64,000 bases of DNA from Cubamyces lactineus (GCA_022376465.1 JACDTU010000013.1:678501-742500), one strand, 5' to 3'. Counted from the first letter of the stretch, positions 23,041-34,801 are shown. Notes: generated from the sequence alone by a model not told the origin. Numbers and translations are program-made.

Positions 23041-25219
23041 TTAGATGCCTAGAAGCTCCCTATGGCTCTGGAGGATGTCTACGACCTCAGGATTGCGTGG
23101 CACGAAACGGTGTTGGTACTCCTGTGGACGGCTAGAATGCGAGTCGCAGTATTAGCTTCAAGAACCTCGCACTTTGGGGAGGAACATGACTCACACTACG
23201 AGCCCGTGATCGACGCTGTCCTCTACGCATTCGACGGGCGTGCCGGACGAGTCCAAGGGCGGCTTGATGTCGAACATCCACAGGATGCTTGCCATGTTCA
23301 ACAACAAAGTGTCTCGCGCGAGATGACGGCCAACACAGATCCTAGCATCGTTCAGCTACCATGTCAGGCGTGCACAGTGCGACAATAGATACCTTCGTCC
23401 AAAGCCGTATGTGACGTGACCTTCGTCCTTGGTGTCGGCCATTGCAGCATACAAGGTGTCGTCCAGCTGTAAGTAGCGTGCGGGGTTGAACTTATCAGCG
23501 TCTAGGCCCCAGATATCAGGATCGCGGTTGATAGCCCTGCCAAGAGAGGTTGCCCCACGTCAATCAAAGAACTAACGGAGATGCAGTGGGGCGCCTCACC
23601 AAACATTGGCGATGCAGATCGTCCCTTTCGGAATGAAGTATCCCTCGTAGTGATCGTCCTTGTCACGACATCAGTCAGCCCCAACTGTTGCAATAGATTG
23701 CACAGAGGACTCCGCTTACCTCGGAGGACGTATGCTGCATCCCGAGGGGTCCAACGGGATGCCATCGGAGTATCTCCTTCAGCATAGCCTGGACATACAC
23801 CAGCTTGTCGACGTCGTCCATCGTCGGGAGGCGGTCGCGACCGACGACAGTATCGATCTCTGCTTGAGCCGTCTTCTGAGCATCGGGGTTCAGGACCATT
23901 GCCAGCGCCCACCATGACATGGTTCCTGAGATCTGAGGAACGCTCGATTAGATGGACGTAGAGCAGAGATTACCATGACGTACTGTCTCGTATCCCGATG
24001 CTCTATAACGCAACAAGACTGATCAGCACCAGGGGATGTTCCACTATGGCATGTGACATACATTGTTCCTACGAGCCAAGCTGTTTCTTCACTCGTCAAA
24101 TTATACTTCTTCTCATTCTCGGATATCATGGCGGAGATTGTTTCCGTACGGTCTTCGTTGATCTGGGAGAGCTGATCAGCACGAAGGTAAATGAAGGGAC
24201 GGGAGCGGAGACGTACCGCGCGATCACGAGCTTGCGTGTAGAAGTTCTCAAACAATTTCGTGAATCGCGGAGCCCACTCAAGCGCATCCCTCTTCCACGG
24301 CGCCAGCCACGTCGGGATATGTCTGAGGAAAGGCATACACTCCACAGCATACGCGTCGACATAGCCTGCACGGACGATCTTCCTAGTGAACGTGTTCAGC
24401 AGCTCTACTTCGGGGTCCTCGATGCTTTTCAGCGGCGATGTGCCGTAGCATGCGGAGAGAAGAGTCGACGCGGATGTTCTTGCCCGTGGTATTAGCGAAG
24501 GGTCATCCGAGCTCTGCTTGTAGAACTTACCTTTGCAGATGTTTCTCCCAGTTTTCTGGCGAGAGATGTAGATCTTGCAGCAGCATCGTCGCCTCGATGG
24601 TCTGGATAGAATGGAACTGATGCACCGCGCCTTTGTGGAGGCTCTCGTGTGCTGCACGCCGCATGCGTCTCCACCTAAGAACATCGGTTATGAGCAAGCA
24701 TTTACGGATTCAGATGAACTTTGAGGTCTCACAGATCGCTGTATCCTTGGAACACGAAGAAGTAGCCTTCTGTGAGCATCTGACAAGCCACAACAAACCG
24801 AGGCCTGGACGAGTATTTGGCGGCTCGCTTGTCGAGAAGGTCTGCGGCCGATTGCAAGGTATTCAAGACCACGACGTTTTGACGGAAGAACCGAAGATGT
24901 ACTATCGGGCCTGGAAGTCAAGTCAGCCCTCCGGAGTCGTGTTGTGTGAAGACGCTGCTCGGTCCAACTCACCGTAGACAGCTTTCCACTCCGTGAACTT
25001 GTTCCAGGCGTCATGCGTCATTTGGTGCACGTTGCCGATAATTGGTAGGCCAGTAGGGCCTGGTGGATGAGAGACTTGTTGGTTCCTCGAGAAAAGAGAC
25101 CATATGCATAGGATGAAGGCGACGCCCCAGGTCATCCATATGGGTGGGAGCCCGTTAAATTCCCATCCCGAGGCAGGTTGTGTGTTGGATAGGAGATGCA
25201 GAGTGGTCGTGTTCGTCAT
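23041..25219 (-). CDS. Cytochrome P450 monooxygenase
   Basis: Minus strand, many short exons. The start at 25219 leads into a membrane anchor (IWMTWGVAFILCIWSLF) and the proline hinge HPPGPTGLPIIGNVHQM. Further landmarks: WRRMRRAAHESLHKGAVHQF (C helix), the ExxR of helix K (KEILRWHPVGPLG), the NPARYL region, and heme loop FGRRICVGRHLARD, restored across an intron so that the FxxGxRxCxG cysteine is present. The protein ends RPQEYQHRFVPRNPE...LLGI at 23041. It is an ER-bound class II fungal P450 needing cytochrome P450 reductase. The I-helix oxygen-activation motif reads SGYETI rather than AGxDTT. It shares a 1.25-kb upstream region with the terpene synthase, so it probably oxidises the synthase product. 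The CYP family number is not assigned. Confidence 0.9.
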
Positions 25220-25267
25220 TGGATGAGAGTCGTAGATTGTTGGGTATGTTAATCCGACTCAAGCTCA

Positions 25268-25274
25268 ATTTATA
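25268..25274 (-). promoter_or_regulatory. TATA box of the P450 gene
   Basis: TATAAAT on the minus strand, about 49 bases upstream of the start codon at 25219. Confidence 0.5.
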
Positions 25275-26413
25275 GCGCATCGTGTAGTTCACCGGTTGAC
25301 AGTAACTGCCTACATCGCCGTAGAGATCTGGCATCTTGTTTGCGATTCCCAAACGCTCCTCATCACCTACTCGTTGAAGGCGCAGAATCACATAAATTAG
25401 GAGCGCGTGATCCCGGTCACCAAACGGGGTACTGCCCATATGAGCCCACATCCGCATACGATGCTCACTCCGACTCCGAGTCACCCGGCCATAGCGATTG
25501 AGATGGTATTGGATTCCCGCGCGTGAAGCTGCCAGTGCATCTTGTACCCGTCAGATCTATACAAGAAACAAGTGTGATTGAGCCCATGGATACTGCGAGC
25601 ACTGCCGTCAAACGCACAGTGGCATAAATACTTTGCATAGCGGTGGAAGCTGTGCCACCGGCCAGCGCACAGCGGTCAAAGTGTAAGAGCCTGAACAAGC
25701 GCTTACTTACGCCGAGCGCAAAGTTCATTTGATAGTCACAGTCACGCGGTGGCCAGTTGGTTTGCACCGCAACTCAGCCCAGTGCTCCCGTGGCACCCAC
25801 TCCCGTCGTGGCTCAGCCTCGGATAGTCAAGCACTCATCCATCATTCCACGGTCGCTCGGGACCGGGTCTGTCAGTCGCAAAAGCGATTCTTCGACGTAC
25901 TCTCCTGCGGGTATGTTGGTTTCTTAAAGCATAAAACCCACTGGACACTGACTCTTCCTACTGCGTTGATTAATTCAGCAATTCCGCAAGCTATTCCTGA
26001 CTACAAAGAGCTCACTCCCGTGTTGGCCTGTGCTTGCAGCTCCATAGCAAATCAAGCGCGATATGATGACGATGATGAAACGCTGGACTCCGCCAATATG
26101 CCCGTAAACCAGTGGACTCGGATGTGTAGCAAGTCGTCGCTGGCACCCAGTAGGTGGCGGCTTACTACACACATCTCCATTTGTGCGCTGGGAACTTGAA
26201 TTGATGGGGGCGATAGGACCGCACTATCCTATGCCTTCTCCGGGTGACAGAGCCTGCGCGGTCTACATGGCTCCTCAGCGGGGCTATTCCCCGAAACATA
26301 GCAGCTGAGGTCCGAAGCAGGTGATTACTTTCATCTGCGATATACTACTGTTACGCCATGGAATGAGGTTTCATGAACAAGGAGAGTGATTGAGACGCAG
26401 AGATTTCCATGGG

Positions 26414-26420
26414 TATAAAA
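26414..26420 (+). promoter_or_regulatory. TATA box of the sesquiterpene synthase gene
   Basis: TATAAAA about 46 bases before the ATG at 26466. The intervening leader is A/C-rich (CACAACAACCCAACTCAAC), as expected for a fungal 5' leader. This supports 26466, not the in-frame ATG at 26409, as the start. Confidence 0.65.
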
Positions 26421-26465
26421 CAGGTAGAAGTGAACTCCTTCAGCTTCACAACAACCCAACTCAAC

Positions 26466-27748
26466 ATGCCTTCTCTCTCAAGCTCCCAGGTCTACTTCCA
26501 CTTGCCCGATACTCTCAAGTACTGGCCATGGCAAAGGCGTATCAACCCTCATTACGCTAAGGTCTCTGCAACCTCGGCGACGTGGATCGAATCGTTCAAG
26601 GCGTTCAGCCCCAAGGGGCAGGTCGCATTCAACCGCTGCAACTTTGGTACGCACTTCCGCCCTCGCGTAACACAAATCACTGTCTAACACACCTTGTAGG
26701 TCTTCTGGCGTCTCTCGCGTACCCGATTGCTACTCCAGGTATGACGTACCCTGTATGGAAACGCAATGCGTGCCTAATCGGTGTTGATATCCCATAGAGC
26801 AACTCAGAGTTGGCTGCGACCTCATGAATCTGTTCTTTGTGTTCGACGAACTCTCGGATGTGGCGGACGAGAGACAGGTCCGGGTGCTTGCTGATACCAT
26901 CATGGATGCTATACGCCACCCGGAAAAGACTCGTCCGCCCTCGGAGCCCATCGTTGGATTAGTCGCGAAGCAGTGCGTGCCTTACCGCCTTCATCGCTTT
27001 GCCTAAAAACGCTGACAATGACCGTGACATCCGTTAGATTCTGGGAACGGGCGATGGCTTCGGCAAGCCAAACGTCTCAGCGGCGATTCATCGTAACGTT
27101 CGACGCGTACTGCGAGTCGGTCGTAGAACAAGCTCGTGACCGTGATATCCACTACGTACACACCGTAGACACGTATCTTGCGGTACGCAGGGAGAACATC
27201 GGTGCAAAGCCTTCCTTCGCCCTTCTGGAGTTGGATATGGACCTTCCGGACGAGGCTTTCTACCATCCCACGGTCGTTGAACTCACGACGTGGGCAATTG
27301 ACATGATCATCATCGGTAATGTGAGTGATCCAACACACCCCACATTTCCTTCGAAGCTGTCGCTGACATATCTGAACAGGATCTCTGCTCGTACAACGTC
27401 GAACAAGCACGCGGCGATGACGGGTACAACATTGTCACGGTCGTCATGGCGCAATATGGGGTCGACCTCCATGAGGCAATACGCTGGATCGCAAACTATC
27501 ACGATCATCTCCTCGATCTGTTCGTCACGTATTGTGAATCGGAAACCCTGCCGTCATGGGGACAGAAGGTTGACAACGACCTGGCACGGTACATCGAGGG
27601 CATTGCCAACTGGGTCCGCGCCAACGACTGCTGGAGTTTCGAGAGCGAACGATACTTCGGCAAGGACGGTCTCGAGGTCATGGAGCGCAGATGGCTCGCG
27701 CTCCTACCGAAGGAAGAGAAGAAGCCCGAGAAAGGCCGCGAAGCGTAA
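26466..27748 (+). CDS. Sesquiterpene synthase (basidiomycete class I terpene cyclase)
   Basis: Five exons, 26466-26646, 26700-26738, 26798-26972, 27038-27320 and 27380-27748, join to 348 residues, the usual length. Class I metal-binding motifs are intact: DELSD at residues 90-94 (after NLFFVF) and the NSE triad Asn226, Ser230, Glu234 in NDLCSYNVE. The conserved Arg-Tyr pair follows at about 317-318 in SFESERYF. The enzyme should ionise and cyclise farnesyl diphosphate with Mg2+. The N-terminus (VYFHLPDTL ... WPWQRRINPHY) and the SFESERYF block recall the fungal 1,11-cyclising group that includes protoilludene synthases, but the product cannot be read from sequence. The C-terminus is Lys/Glu-rich. 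It is head to head with the P450 and close to three NmrA-like genes. Confidence 0.93.
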
Positions 27749-28563
27749 ACCCTCACACCATGTCGCTCCAGGAGAGACAGCTGGCCTGCCGGTAACGTCC
27801 GCTACAATATGTCCTGGATACCCCTCCTCCCACGCCCTCGAGGGTAATGAATCGCCACCACAGACTAATGCACGATACCCACATTCACATATTTATGGAA
27901 CTATTTAGTATGGACCCTCAACGACACTGATTATTCCTACATATTTGCACAATCCACGACACTGATCCGTATAATCACAGTGATCACGTACTAGTACATA
28001 CTCTACGACACTAGCTTGCTACGTACCATACATCATCTTGTAACCTCTCTTCTTGGTAATACAGGGAATTCATGCCTGAAATCATGAGAGCAGTGATACA
28101 GGACGAAGAGTGTGGCATCTGTTAATTTTCGCAAAATGGATAACATACCTGAGAGATCTTCATGGCGCTCGAGGATCTTCACACGTCATGCTCCTACAGT
28201 CGTAGCTCTAGATACCATGGCCGCTTGACCCTAGGGCAGACACGTCAATGATCGCCATAAGGACATTCCGGCCGCCAGGGCCGCCTGGAGAGAGACGTTC
28301 AAGATATTCGACCCAAAGACGCAGACGACCTTCAACAGGGGCAGATTTAGTGCGCGTTGATGCGAGGCGGCTCATTTATTCCTGTATGGAATGTCAACTC
28401 ACTCGCTTTATATCACAGTACTTCCTTCTCGCCTCATTTACCTGTATGACTTACGAGCTTGATGCTACACTTCAAGGTGCCTTTGGACATCATAGCGATA
28501 GAATTCAAGCTATACACATTCCATTGTACTATACACTCTGTGAATGTTACGACTACAATCAAG
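27749..28563. other. Intergenic, convergent terpene synthase / NmrA-like gene 3
   Basis: AT-rich 3' flanks of two convergent genes. No gene is supported. Confidence 0.55.
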
Positions 28564-29872
28564 TTACCGCTTACTCCAGAGAAGTAATACCTTGCGCAAT
28601 AGGTCCTCGACCGATTTCCACTTCCAAAATGCCTCCGCTGGGTTGACCAAGCCGTTTGCATTCTCGCCCGAGAAGTCCAACTTGCCTTCACCCATCAAAA
28701 CACTGCAAGAAACGGCCTATCAGCTTGACGATCCGATGAAATACACGTAAATGACCCTGAGGTGTGCACCGTATGTAGTTGACAATATGTGATCCCGGCG
28801 TTTGCTGAAGCGTGTCCTTGAGCTGCGCCAGGTCTTCACTCTTGATCTCGCCCTTCGGCACGCCCTTAGCCCGAGAGACGAGGTCACGTACATCCTCGTA
28901 GCTGACGATCGTTCCGGCTATGCGCAGCTCGTCCGGCACTTTCGCAGCCGTGAGAGGCTCGAGAGCGAGTGCGGAGAGGCGGGCTAGAGCCCGTCCAATG
29001 TCTGCTTTGGAGGTGAATGTGACCTTTTGCGAGGGTGGACCAATGCAGGTATATGCGTTTTTCTCGACGTCGAAGCCCACTGTGGTAGCATACGATCAGC
29101 GGCCGGTCCGCTGCATACCTCGACAGGGACCATTCGCAACTCACTGAAAGGCTAGATTTCCGGCATCAGCTCAGGATTCATCTATCGGTGAAGATCTCAC
29201 GAGATACGCACATTCAAGGCTAGCTCCAAGAACAGCCCCGTGTAGACGGCGATGACTTGGGTAGGAGTTCCCCGAGCCAGCTCTCTCGCTTCGGACGCAA
29301 GCTGCCGTTTCACGTCCCACTCATGATGATCGTACCCGGGGAAGTCGTTCCTGCCATGGTCACTGCGGAACGCTCCGTCAGCTCGGAGAGCCGTACGACG
29401 ACCCTGCAAGCGCAGATGATAGAGTAGCAGCTACGCACACGCCAAACTCGCTCAGGAAGAACACCTTCACACTACTCTTGACCGCAGCCGCGGCGACCTG
29501 GCTCTTCGCGTCCTTCGGCATGGACGTAGGGAGCGCATTAATCACCACGTCGGCCCCGGCAAACGCGTCCGCAAGAGACTGTGCGATGTTTTCGGGGTCG
29601 AACGTGTAGAGTAGCGCGCCGCGGGCCGCGAGATCCTTGGCTTTGGCGGTAGATTGGTCGCGTGTGAGGACGCGCACGGCGGGGAACGTGGTGTGGAACT
29701 CGTCCAGGAAGATCTTAGTAATGTCATATCCTGGACACAAGCAATGCATGCGCATCGGTCAGCATGCGTTCCCGACGAGTTATTTGATGGCGGTTGAACA
29801 ACTCTAGGTCCATTACTCACCCAAACGACCAGTCCCGCCCACGATAGTGACGGTGTGCCTGCTGCTGGCCAT
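28564..29872 (-). CDS. NmrA-like NAD(P)-binding protein 3
   Basis: The start at 29872 encodes MASSRHTVTIVGGTGRLG with the Rossmann glycine loop. Exons continue DITKIFLDEFHTTFPAVRVL, TRDQSTAKAKDLAARGALLY, ADVVINALPTSMPKDAKSQV, VKVFFLSEFGV, DHGRNDFPGYDHHEWDVKRQ, VTFTSKADIGRALARLSALA and a final exon LMGEGKLDFSGENANGLVNP ... FWKWKSVEDLLRKV ending at 28564. It is closer in wording to gene 1 (DHxxNDFPGYxHxxW) than to gene 2. Exon joints match the other two copies. It likely binds NAD(P)(H); a reductase or sensor role in the terpene cluster is inference. Confidence 0.87.
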
Positions 29873-30366
29873 CTTGGACACCAATTGATTAGCTGTCCCA
29901 GTTGTCAGTCGAATGCGTTAGCTAAGAGCTCGCTCGTATGCCTTAGGGTATGTCGTTGGTTGTGTGAAAGCTTTGTGGAAGCAAGCAAGGGTACCGCACA
30001 ACCTATGTCGGAGCCTTTACCGGCGGTGTGACGCAATTATGGCTTCAGCTAATCATATGCACAGCGTGCGACACGCCTGCGCGCACACGGATCTGTGCCA
30101 GAGTCTTCGACATGTTTCCAAGCTTGCACCAATAATGCGGCCAGTGCAATATGACTGACCTTGGGCACATTCGTCGGGATATTCACCGTACTGCGCGATC
30201 AGTAGCACACACCCGGAGCGCAGCGCAAGGTGAGTTCTGGCAAGCACGTAACGATCGAGCGAAAGCCTACCCAAGAACGCTATCAGTCCGCACGCATCAA
30301 TCCCGTAGCTCACCATGCGTGGTATCACATCAATAATTAAAGCAACCAAACACAACATACAGGATC
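29873..30366. other. Intergenic, NmrA-like gene 3 to OST48
   Basis: The right edge of the terpene cluster. It holds the presumed promoter of NmrA-like gene 3 and the 3' flank of OST48. No further gene is seen. Confidence 0.5.
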
Positions 30367-31982
30367 CTACTCCGCCTTCGCGCCCTTGCCCTTCTTCGGC
30401 TCGCGCTCATCGCCACCGAGCCAAAGCGCCACGAAGATAACGAACGCTGCGCTCGTGGAGATCGCGCCGGCGTAATAAGGCCATGCGGCGCTCAGGAACC
30501 GCGGGTACTCGTCGTGACGCGGGGGCACAACCGGCACAACGGACGTGCTCTCCAGATAAGTTAGCCTGTATTATTTGGCGCATGAGTTAGTTTCGTCGGT
30601 TTCTTTGCGATTAGAAGAGGAAGGTATTTACCCTTTGCGCTTGTAATTCACGGCGAATTTGAAGACACCATGCCTGTCCGGAACACGGAACGTGACCGAG
30701 TATTTGCCAGGCTCTCCCGGAACAGAAGGGAGCGCCGTACGAATATGCGGGTCAAGCATGGTGAACTCGAGCTGCATGTCCTCGATGTCAGAGTACGGCT
30801 CCCACAAGTCGAGTTCCGGGTTGAACTTCGAGATGTATGCAGTGTACGTCTGTCGTAGGCATATCAGCAAGTGTACTCGGAACAGCTGGGATGACGAGTA
30901 CGTACTACTCGGTCGTTGATCGTGTAAGTCTCACGAGGCAGAGTCTCGTTGACACGGTGGTGCTCAACGGTGTCGATGCGCAGCACGTTCGACTCCTGGA
31001 ACGTCCATGCCGTGACATCGCGCGCGAACTGCCGGTTGCCAGACTGCTTGCCCCTGCGCATTCACAGTTAGCGGATACCCGCACGCTGTTTCATCACGAC
31101 ATACTTGGAGACTTCTTTGTTGAAGAATTCGTCCGTGAACATATCAACACCGCCGACCCACGTCGCGCGGGCATTCTTGAGTGTTTGGAAGCCCGTGACT
31201 AGACTCAACTGACTACCCGCCCAGAGACCCTCACCGCCCTTCTCGGCAGCCTCAACAAGGGCATCCGCACCAGAGTCGCTATCCCCATCGGACGCGAAGC
31301 TCTGAGGAGGCGCTTTCAAGAACGGCACCAGCATCGGGTTGTTGCCCAATGCCTGAGGTACTCCAGAGAACCATACAGGCGCAAGGTGAGAGGAGACGAG
31401 CGATTGTCCACGTGGAGGCTCTACAGGGATGACCGTCGCGGGCGTGTCGCGTTCGGGGAAGTGGGAGATGAGAGGTGTGCCCGGCGGAGGGAGGATGAGA
31501 GAGAACTCAGCCGCTAGAGAGCTGAGGGGAGTCTGCTTCGTCGAAAGCGCGAGCAGGAGATTGGTGTTTTTGTTCAAGAGGGACACCAGGGATTGGGGAG
31601 TGATATCCGCGGCATAGCCTGCAAGACCGTCAATGATCGGCGCGCTGACGTATAGAAGGACGAATCCACGCACTCTTGGTGTCCGGAGCAAACACGATGA
31701 CGTGCGCGAATTGAGCAACATCGTCCTTGATTATCTGGGGCTCAGCCTCTTTAGGTGATCGGAAAGTGAGCTTGTAGCCCTGCTCTGGATTGCTGGTTAG
31801 AGGAATAGGCGTAGATCTGCCGAGCTAAACATACTCTCGAGGTCGCCGAAGAAGATTGAGAAGTTATCCCGGTCAAGCGAAGGGTCCAAGAGCACCAGGA
31901 CAGAGTCACCAGTGCTGGAACGGGCGAACGCGAAGCCGGCTAGTGCCACGAGTGGCAGCAGCAGTCCCCGGAGAAAGCGCAT
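30367..31982 (-). CDS. WBP1: Oligosaccharyltransferase 48-kDa subunit (OST48/Wbp1)
   Basis: Minus strand. The chosen start at 31982 gives a clean signal peptide (MRFLRGLLLPLVALAGFAFA), then SVLVLLDPSLDRDNFSIFFG. Later exons join as KQGYKLTFRSPKEAEPQIIK, SYAADITPQSLVSLLNKNTN, GNNPMLVPFLKAPPQSFAS, SLVTGFQTLKNARATWVGG, DMFTDEFF, TYTAYISKFNPELDLWEPYS, DRHGVFKFAVNYKRKG and a C-terminal membrane helix in the segment AAWPYYAGAISTSAAFVIFV, ending in a Lys-rich cytosolic tail with KKGKGAKAE. Type I membrane protein of the ER oligosaccharyltransferase complex, which transfers the lipid-linked glycan to Asn residues. Order of parts and length agree with the family. It borders the terpene cluster but is a housekeeping gene. 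Confidence 0.93.
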
Positions 31983-32872
31983 GCTTTGCGGTCTCTGTCT
32001 GCAGAATACCGTCATTTCTGAGCTCTTCATAGAATGCTTATTCGCAACACATACCAGTGCTTAAGCTACCTGACTGACGAGCGGAGATAGTCGAGAAAAG
32101 ACAGGACTTGGAGGAGGAGGTAGGGAGGAGGCTTTGGTGACACGCCAAGACAACTCGACGCGCGCGAGACTGCGCACCAGGCCACCAGCGACACGTAGAG
32201 CAAGTCACGTGAGGTCTATAAGTAGACCGTTCAAGCGCGCGTTGCATATCCTTAGCCCCCTCTCTACTGGAAGTTCACCTCTGCGACGCTGCGACAGCAA
32301 TTGCTCATCTACGACTGCGTGCAGCTAGCTTGTCTCTGGCCAGTATTCAAAGGGTCAATTTATCGCTTGATGTAGTGCTATCCCTTGAGCTTTGCGAGTA
32401 ATCATCAGCCGCAACCATTTCTCAAAGGCCTGGCACGCTCCCGCTCTAGTCATCTTCTTGCGGCTTTGGGACCCTCAGATTTTGGTCAATCAGCCGATTA
32501 CAACAGACCTCACGCAATGGCGACAGTTGCTATCATCTCCTAAGTTTGGCTCTCAAAGGTCTGCGATACTATCCACCGATACCAGATATCATCATTTTCT
32601 CCCCAGATATATCGCTCAGATACAAATCCAGAACTGCCCGAACACGCTACGCGTAAAATCTACGTAGTTCGGAAGCCCCACCACAACAACCAAAGTCCAT
32701 GCATGAATGTCCATGAGTCCGTGAGTGTCCGTAGCCAAAATGCGTCAATGTCCGTAATGTGCACAGGATCGTAACGCGCGCGACGTGAAGGTAGTTGCTG
32801 TGAAACAAGAAATCCCTTGTTCAGCACCGCGACCCAAAGCTGCACCCCTGCCGGCAGGCGGAGAAACATACC
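31983..32872. other. Intergenic, OST48 to cerato-platanin
   Basis: The promoter of OST48 and the 3' flank of the cerato-platanin gene. No gene is supported. Confidence 0.55.
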
Positions 32873-33292
32873 TCAGAGGCCGCATTGAGAAGCGGCGACC
32901 TGCGTGGCGGTAGCGTCGATCCTCCCGAGCTGCTCGGCCTGGCCGTTCGTGAGCGTGTTCATCGCCCCGAGCGCAATGTTAAAGCCAGACTCGGCGTGGT
33001 CGATCGCGAGCACGTTGATGCTCTTGCCATTGTACGTCAGCTGCCAGCACGTCCCGCACTGGTCGCTGTTCCAGCCTGCGATCACCGCGGCACCGCCAAT
33101 GTTCGGGAAGTGCGGGAGCGAGCCAAAGGTCGAGTAGCCCTTGGTGAGCAGCCCATTTGAGCCATCGGAGCACGCGACAGTCGCGAGGCTGCCCGACGAG
33201 CTGTCATACGTCTGGTCGTACGAGACCGTTATGCCGAGCGCGGAGGGGACGAAGATCGCGAGGGCGGCGAGAGCGAAGGTCTTGAACTGCAT
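32873..33292 (-). CDS. Cerato-platanin family secreted protein
   Basis: A single uninterrupted 139-residue frame with start at 33292. The N-terminus [20 protein letters not shown] is a signal peptide; the mature part opens with [10 protein letters not shown] and has the conserved four cysteines in [15 protein letters not shown] and the final CGL, plus [15 protein letters not shown] and [16 protein letters not shown]. Cerato-platanins are small secreted expansin-like proteins of fungal cell walls that bind chitin oligomers and self-assemble at surfaces; some trigger plant defence. No intron is needed, whereas most neighbours have several. A TATA element lies about 95 bases upstream. Frames starting further upstream have no supporting signal. 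Confidence 0.95.
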   Translation of the reverse strand: MQFKTFALAALAIFVPSALGITVSYDQTYDSSSGSLATVACSDGSNGLLTKGYSTFGSLPHFPNIGGAAVIAGWNSDQCGTCWQLTYNGKSINVLAIDHAESGFNIALGAMNTLTNGQAEQLGRIDATATQVAASQCGL

Positions 33293-33387
33293 GACGGGCG
33301 TGATGGGTGAGTGCGTCTGTGGATGTGCTACACGAGAGAGAGAGGCTGCTGGGTCTGCTGCTGCTGTCGACGTCGCGCTCCTCACCT

Positions 33388-33395
33388 ATTATATA
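33388..33395 (-). promoter_or_regulatory. TATA box of the cerato-platanin gene
   Basis: TATATAAT on the minus strand about 95 bases upstream of the start codon at 33292. Confidence 0.55.
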
Positions 33396-34801
33396 CGAGG
33401 TTCGCTAGTCGAGCATTGGTCTCGCCGCCGACGTTACGCAGTGTGAAGGCGGTTCTTGATGTCGGTTCGACGTTCAGAACGGGCTGGTGTGCCCTTGTGA
33501 CCATAGCGTCGACCGGGAATAGCTGCGACGGTGTAATCTCGAAGCATCCGATGACGGGACGTCCTGTGCTCAGTCCCACCACAGCAAACGGTATTCACCT
33601 TCTTGGACGGTTCGCATCACGGTCATCGTGCGCCGCGGCGGGCGTGTCCCCATACACATGGTCATAACCTTGCCTGAGTGGAGCCACGGGCGAACCTTCT
33701 GGGGGGGAATCTTCCAAACTTGCATGTGCAGGCTCTCGAGGCGGCGGCGCAACCGTGTGGGTCAAGTGAATCTGCAGGAGACTGCATGCACCTCTGCCGA
33801 TTCGCGTCGTGAATGCCAGTGCGCCTACTCTATACCGACGACCGGAAATTGTCTTGGACGCGCGCCAAGGCCTCCCCGTTACATCCTTGTGCTGACCTCC
33901 ACCGCATGCCTGGCATCGGCCACGGGCTCCGCACCGACGTCGCATCGTGGAAGTACTCAGCGGCTGGTCTTTTCGGCCCTTTGGAGCTACGCCGCTACGG
34001 TGGCGGGCAGTGATGGTTCCAGGCTCGCCTGACGCCGAGGCAGCAGGGTTCGCGAAGTGGCCACGACGAAGAGCTCGGTCAGAGTACGTACTGACTTGTC
34101 CCTGTGAGATGCCACTCACTCACCACTGCTGTAAAGAGCAACGGTAACCCAGATCAGAACGCATGCCCTTTCGAAGGTATTTCCATAACAATAAGCGTGT
34201 ATGCATACGGAACTGCTGCTACGTTCTGCGGCCACCTGCATCTGTACTCCGCGGTTCGCTTGCGAAATCTCCGGCCCAATATATGGGGTTTCGAGTCTCG
34301 AGTCTGGGCTCCTGAACTTCCACCGACGAACGTGTCTGGATGGTCTTCGCAGCTTCCCAGCCCTAAGCCTTGGGGGTACGTTCTTAAGCATTCTTCCATG
34401 ATAGGACCGTACAAAGGGGGGCGCGTGGATTCTTGGCAGGTTCGAAGATGTTCCTAAATGAGCCTGAATGCGTATGGTCAGTGCAAGGCCATAAGGCTCA
34501 AGCTGATCCCACCTCTGCTGGCACTATCCTTGACCAGTCACTATAAGTGATACAGCGCTATATCTGTCAAAATGAGCGTACTGGTATCTTTCAGTGTTCA
34601 ATAGATACCACCCTGCCGCGGAATCTAGCTGTATACACAGGGAGAGAACGACCGCGACACCTGACAACAGATCTTGAGCCAGTGATTTCGTGTCGGTCTG
34701 CCTGTTGCCGAGGCAATTCAGTTGTTGCTTCCTATGCTCAAGTTCGGCGGATTGACAGTTAGCGCAGCAAGTATGATTGCCATACTACACGCAACTTGAT
34801 C

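Larger units (their letters stand above)
25220..26465. promoter_or_regulatory. Shared divergent promoter region, P450 and sesquiterpene synthase
   Basis: A 1,246-base region between two divergently transcribed cluster genes, with a TATA-type element at each end close to the start codons. No coding gene is supported inside it. Confidence 0.6.

Noticed and set aside
26409..26465. Upstream ATG of the terpene synthase (start at 26409)
   Set aside because: A TATA box overlaps it (26414-26420), so the ATG at 26466 is the likely start.
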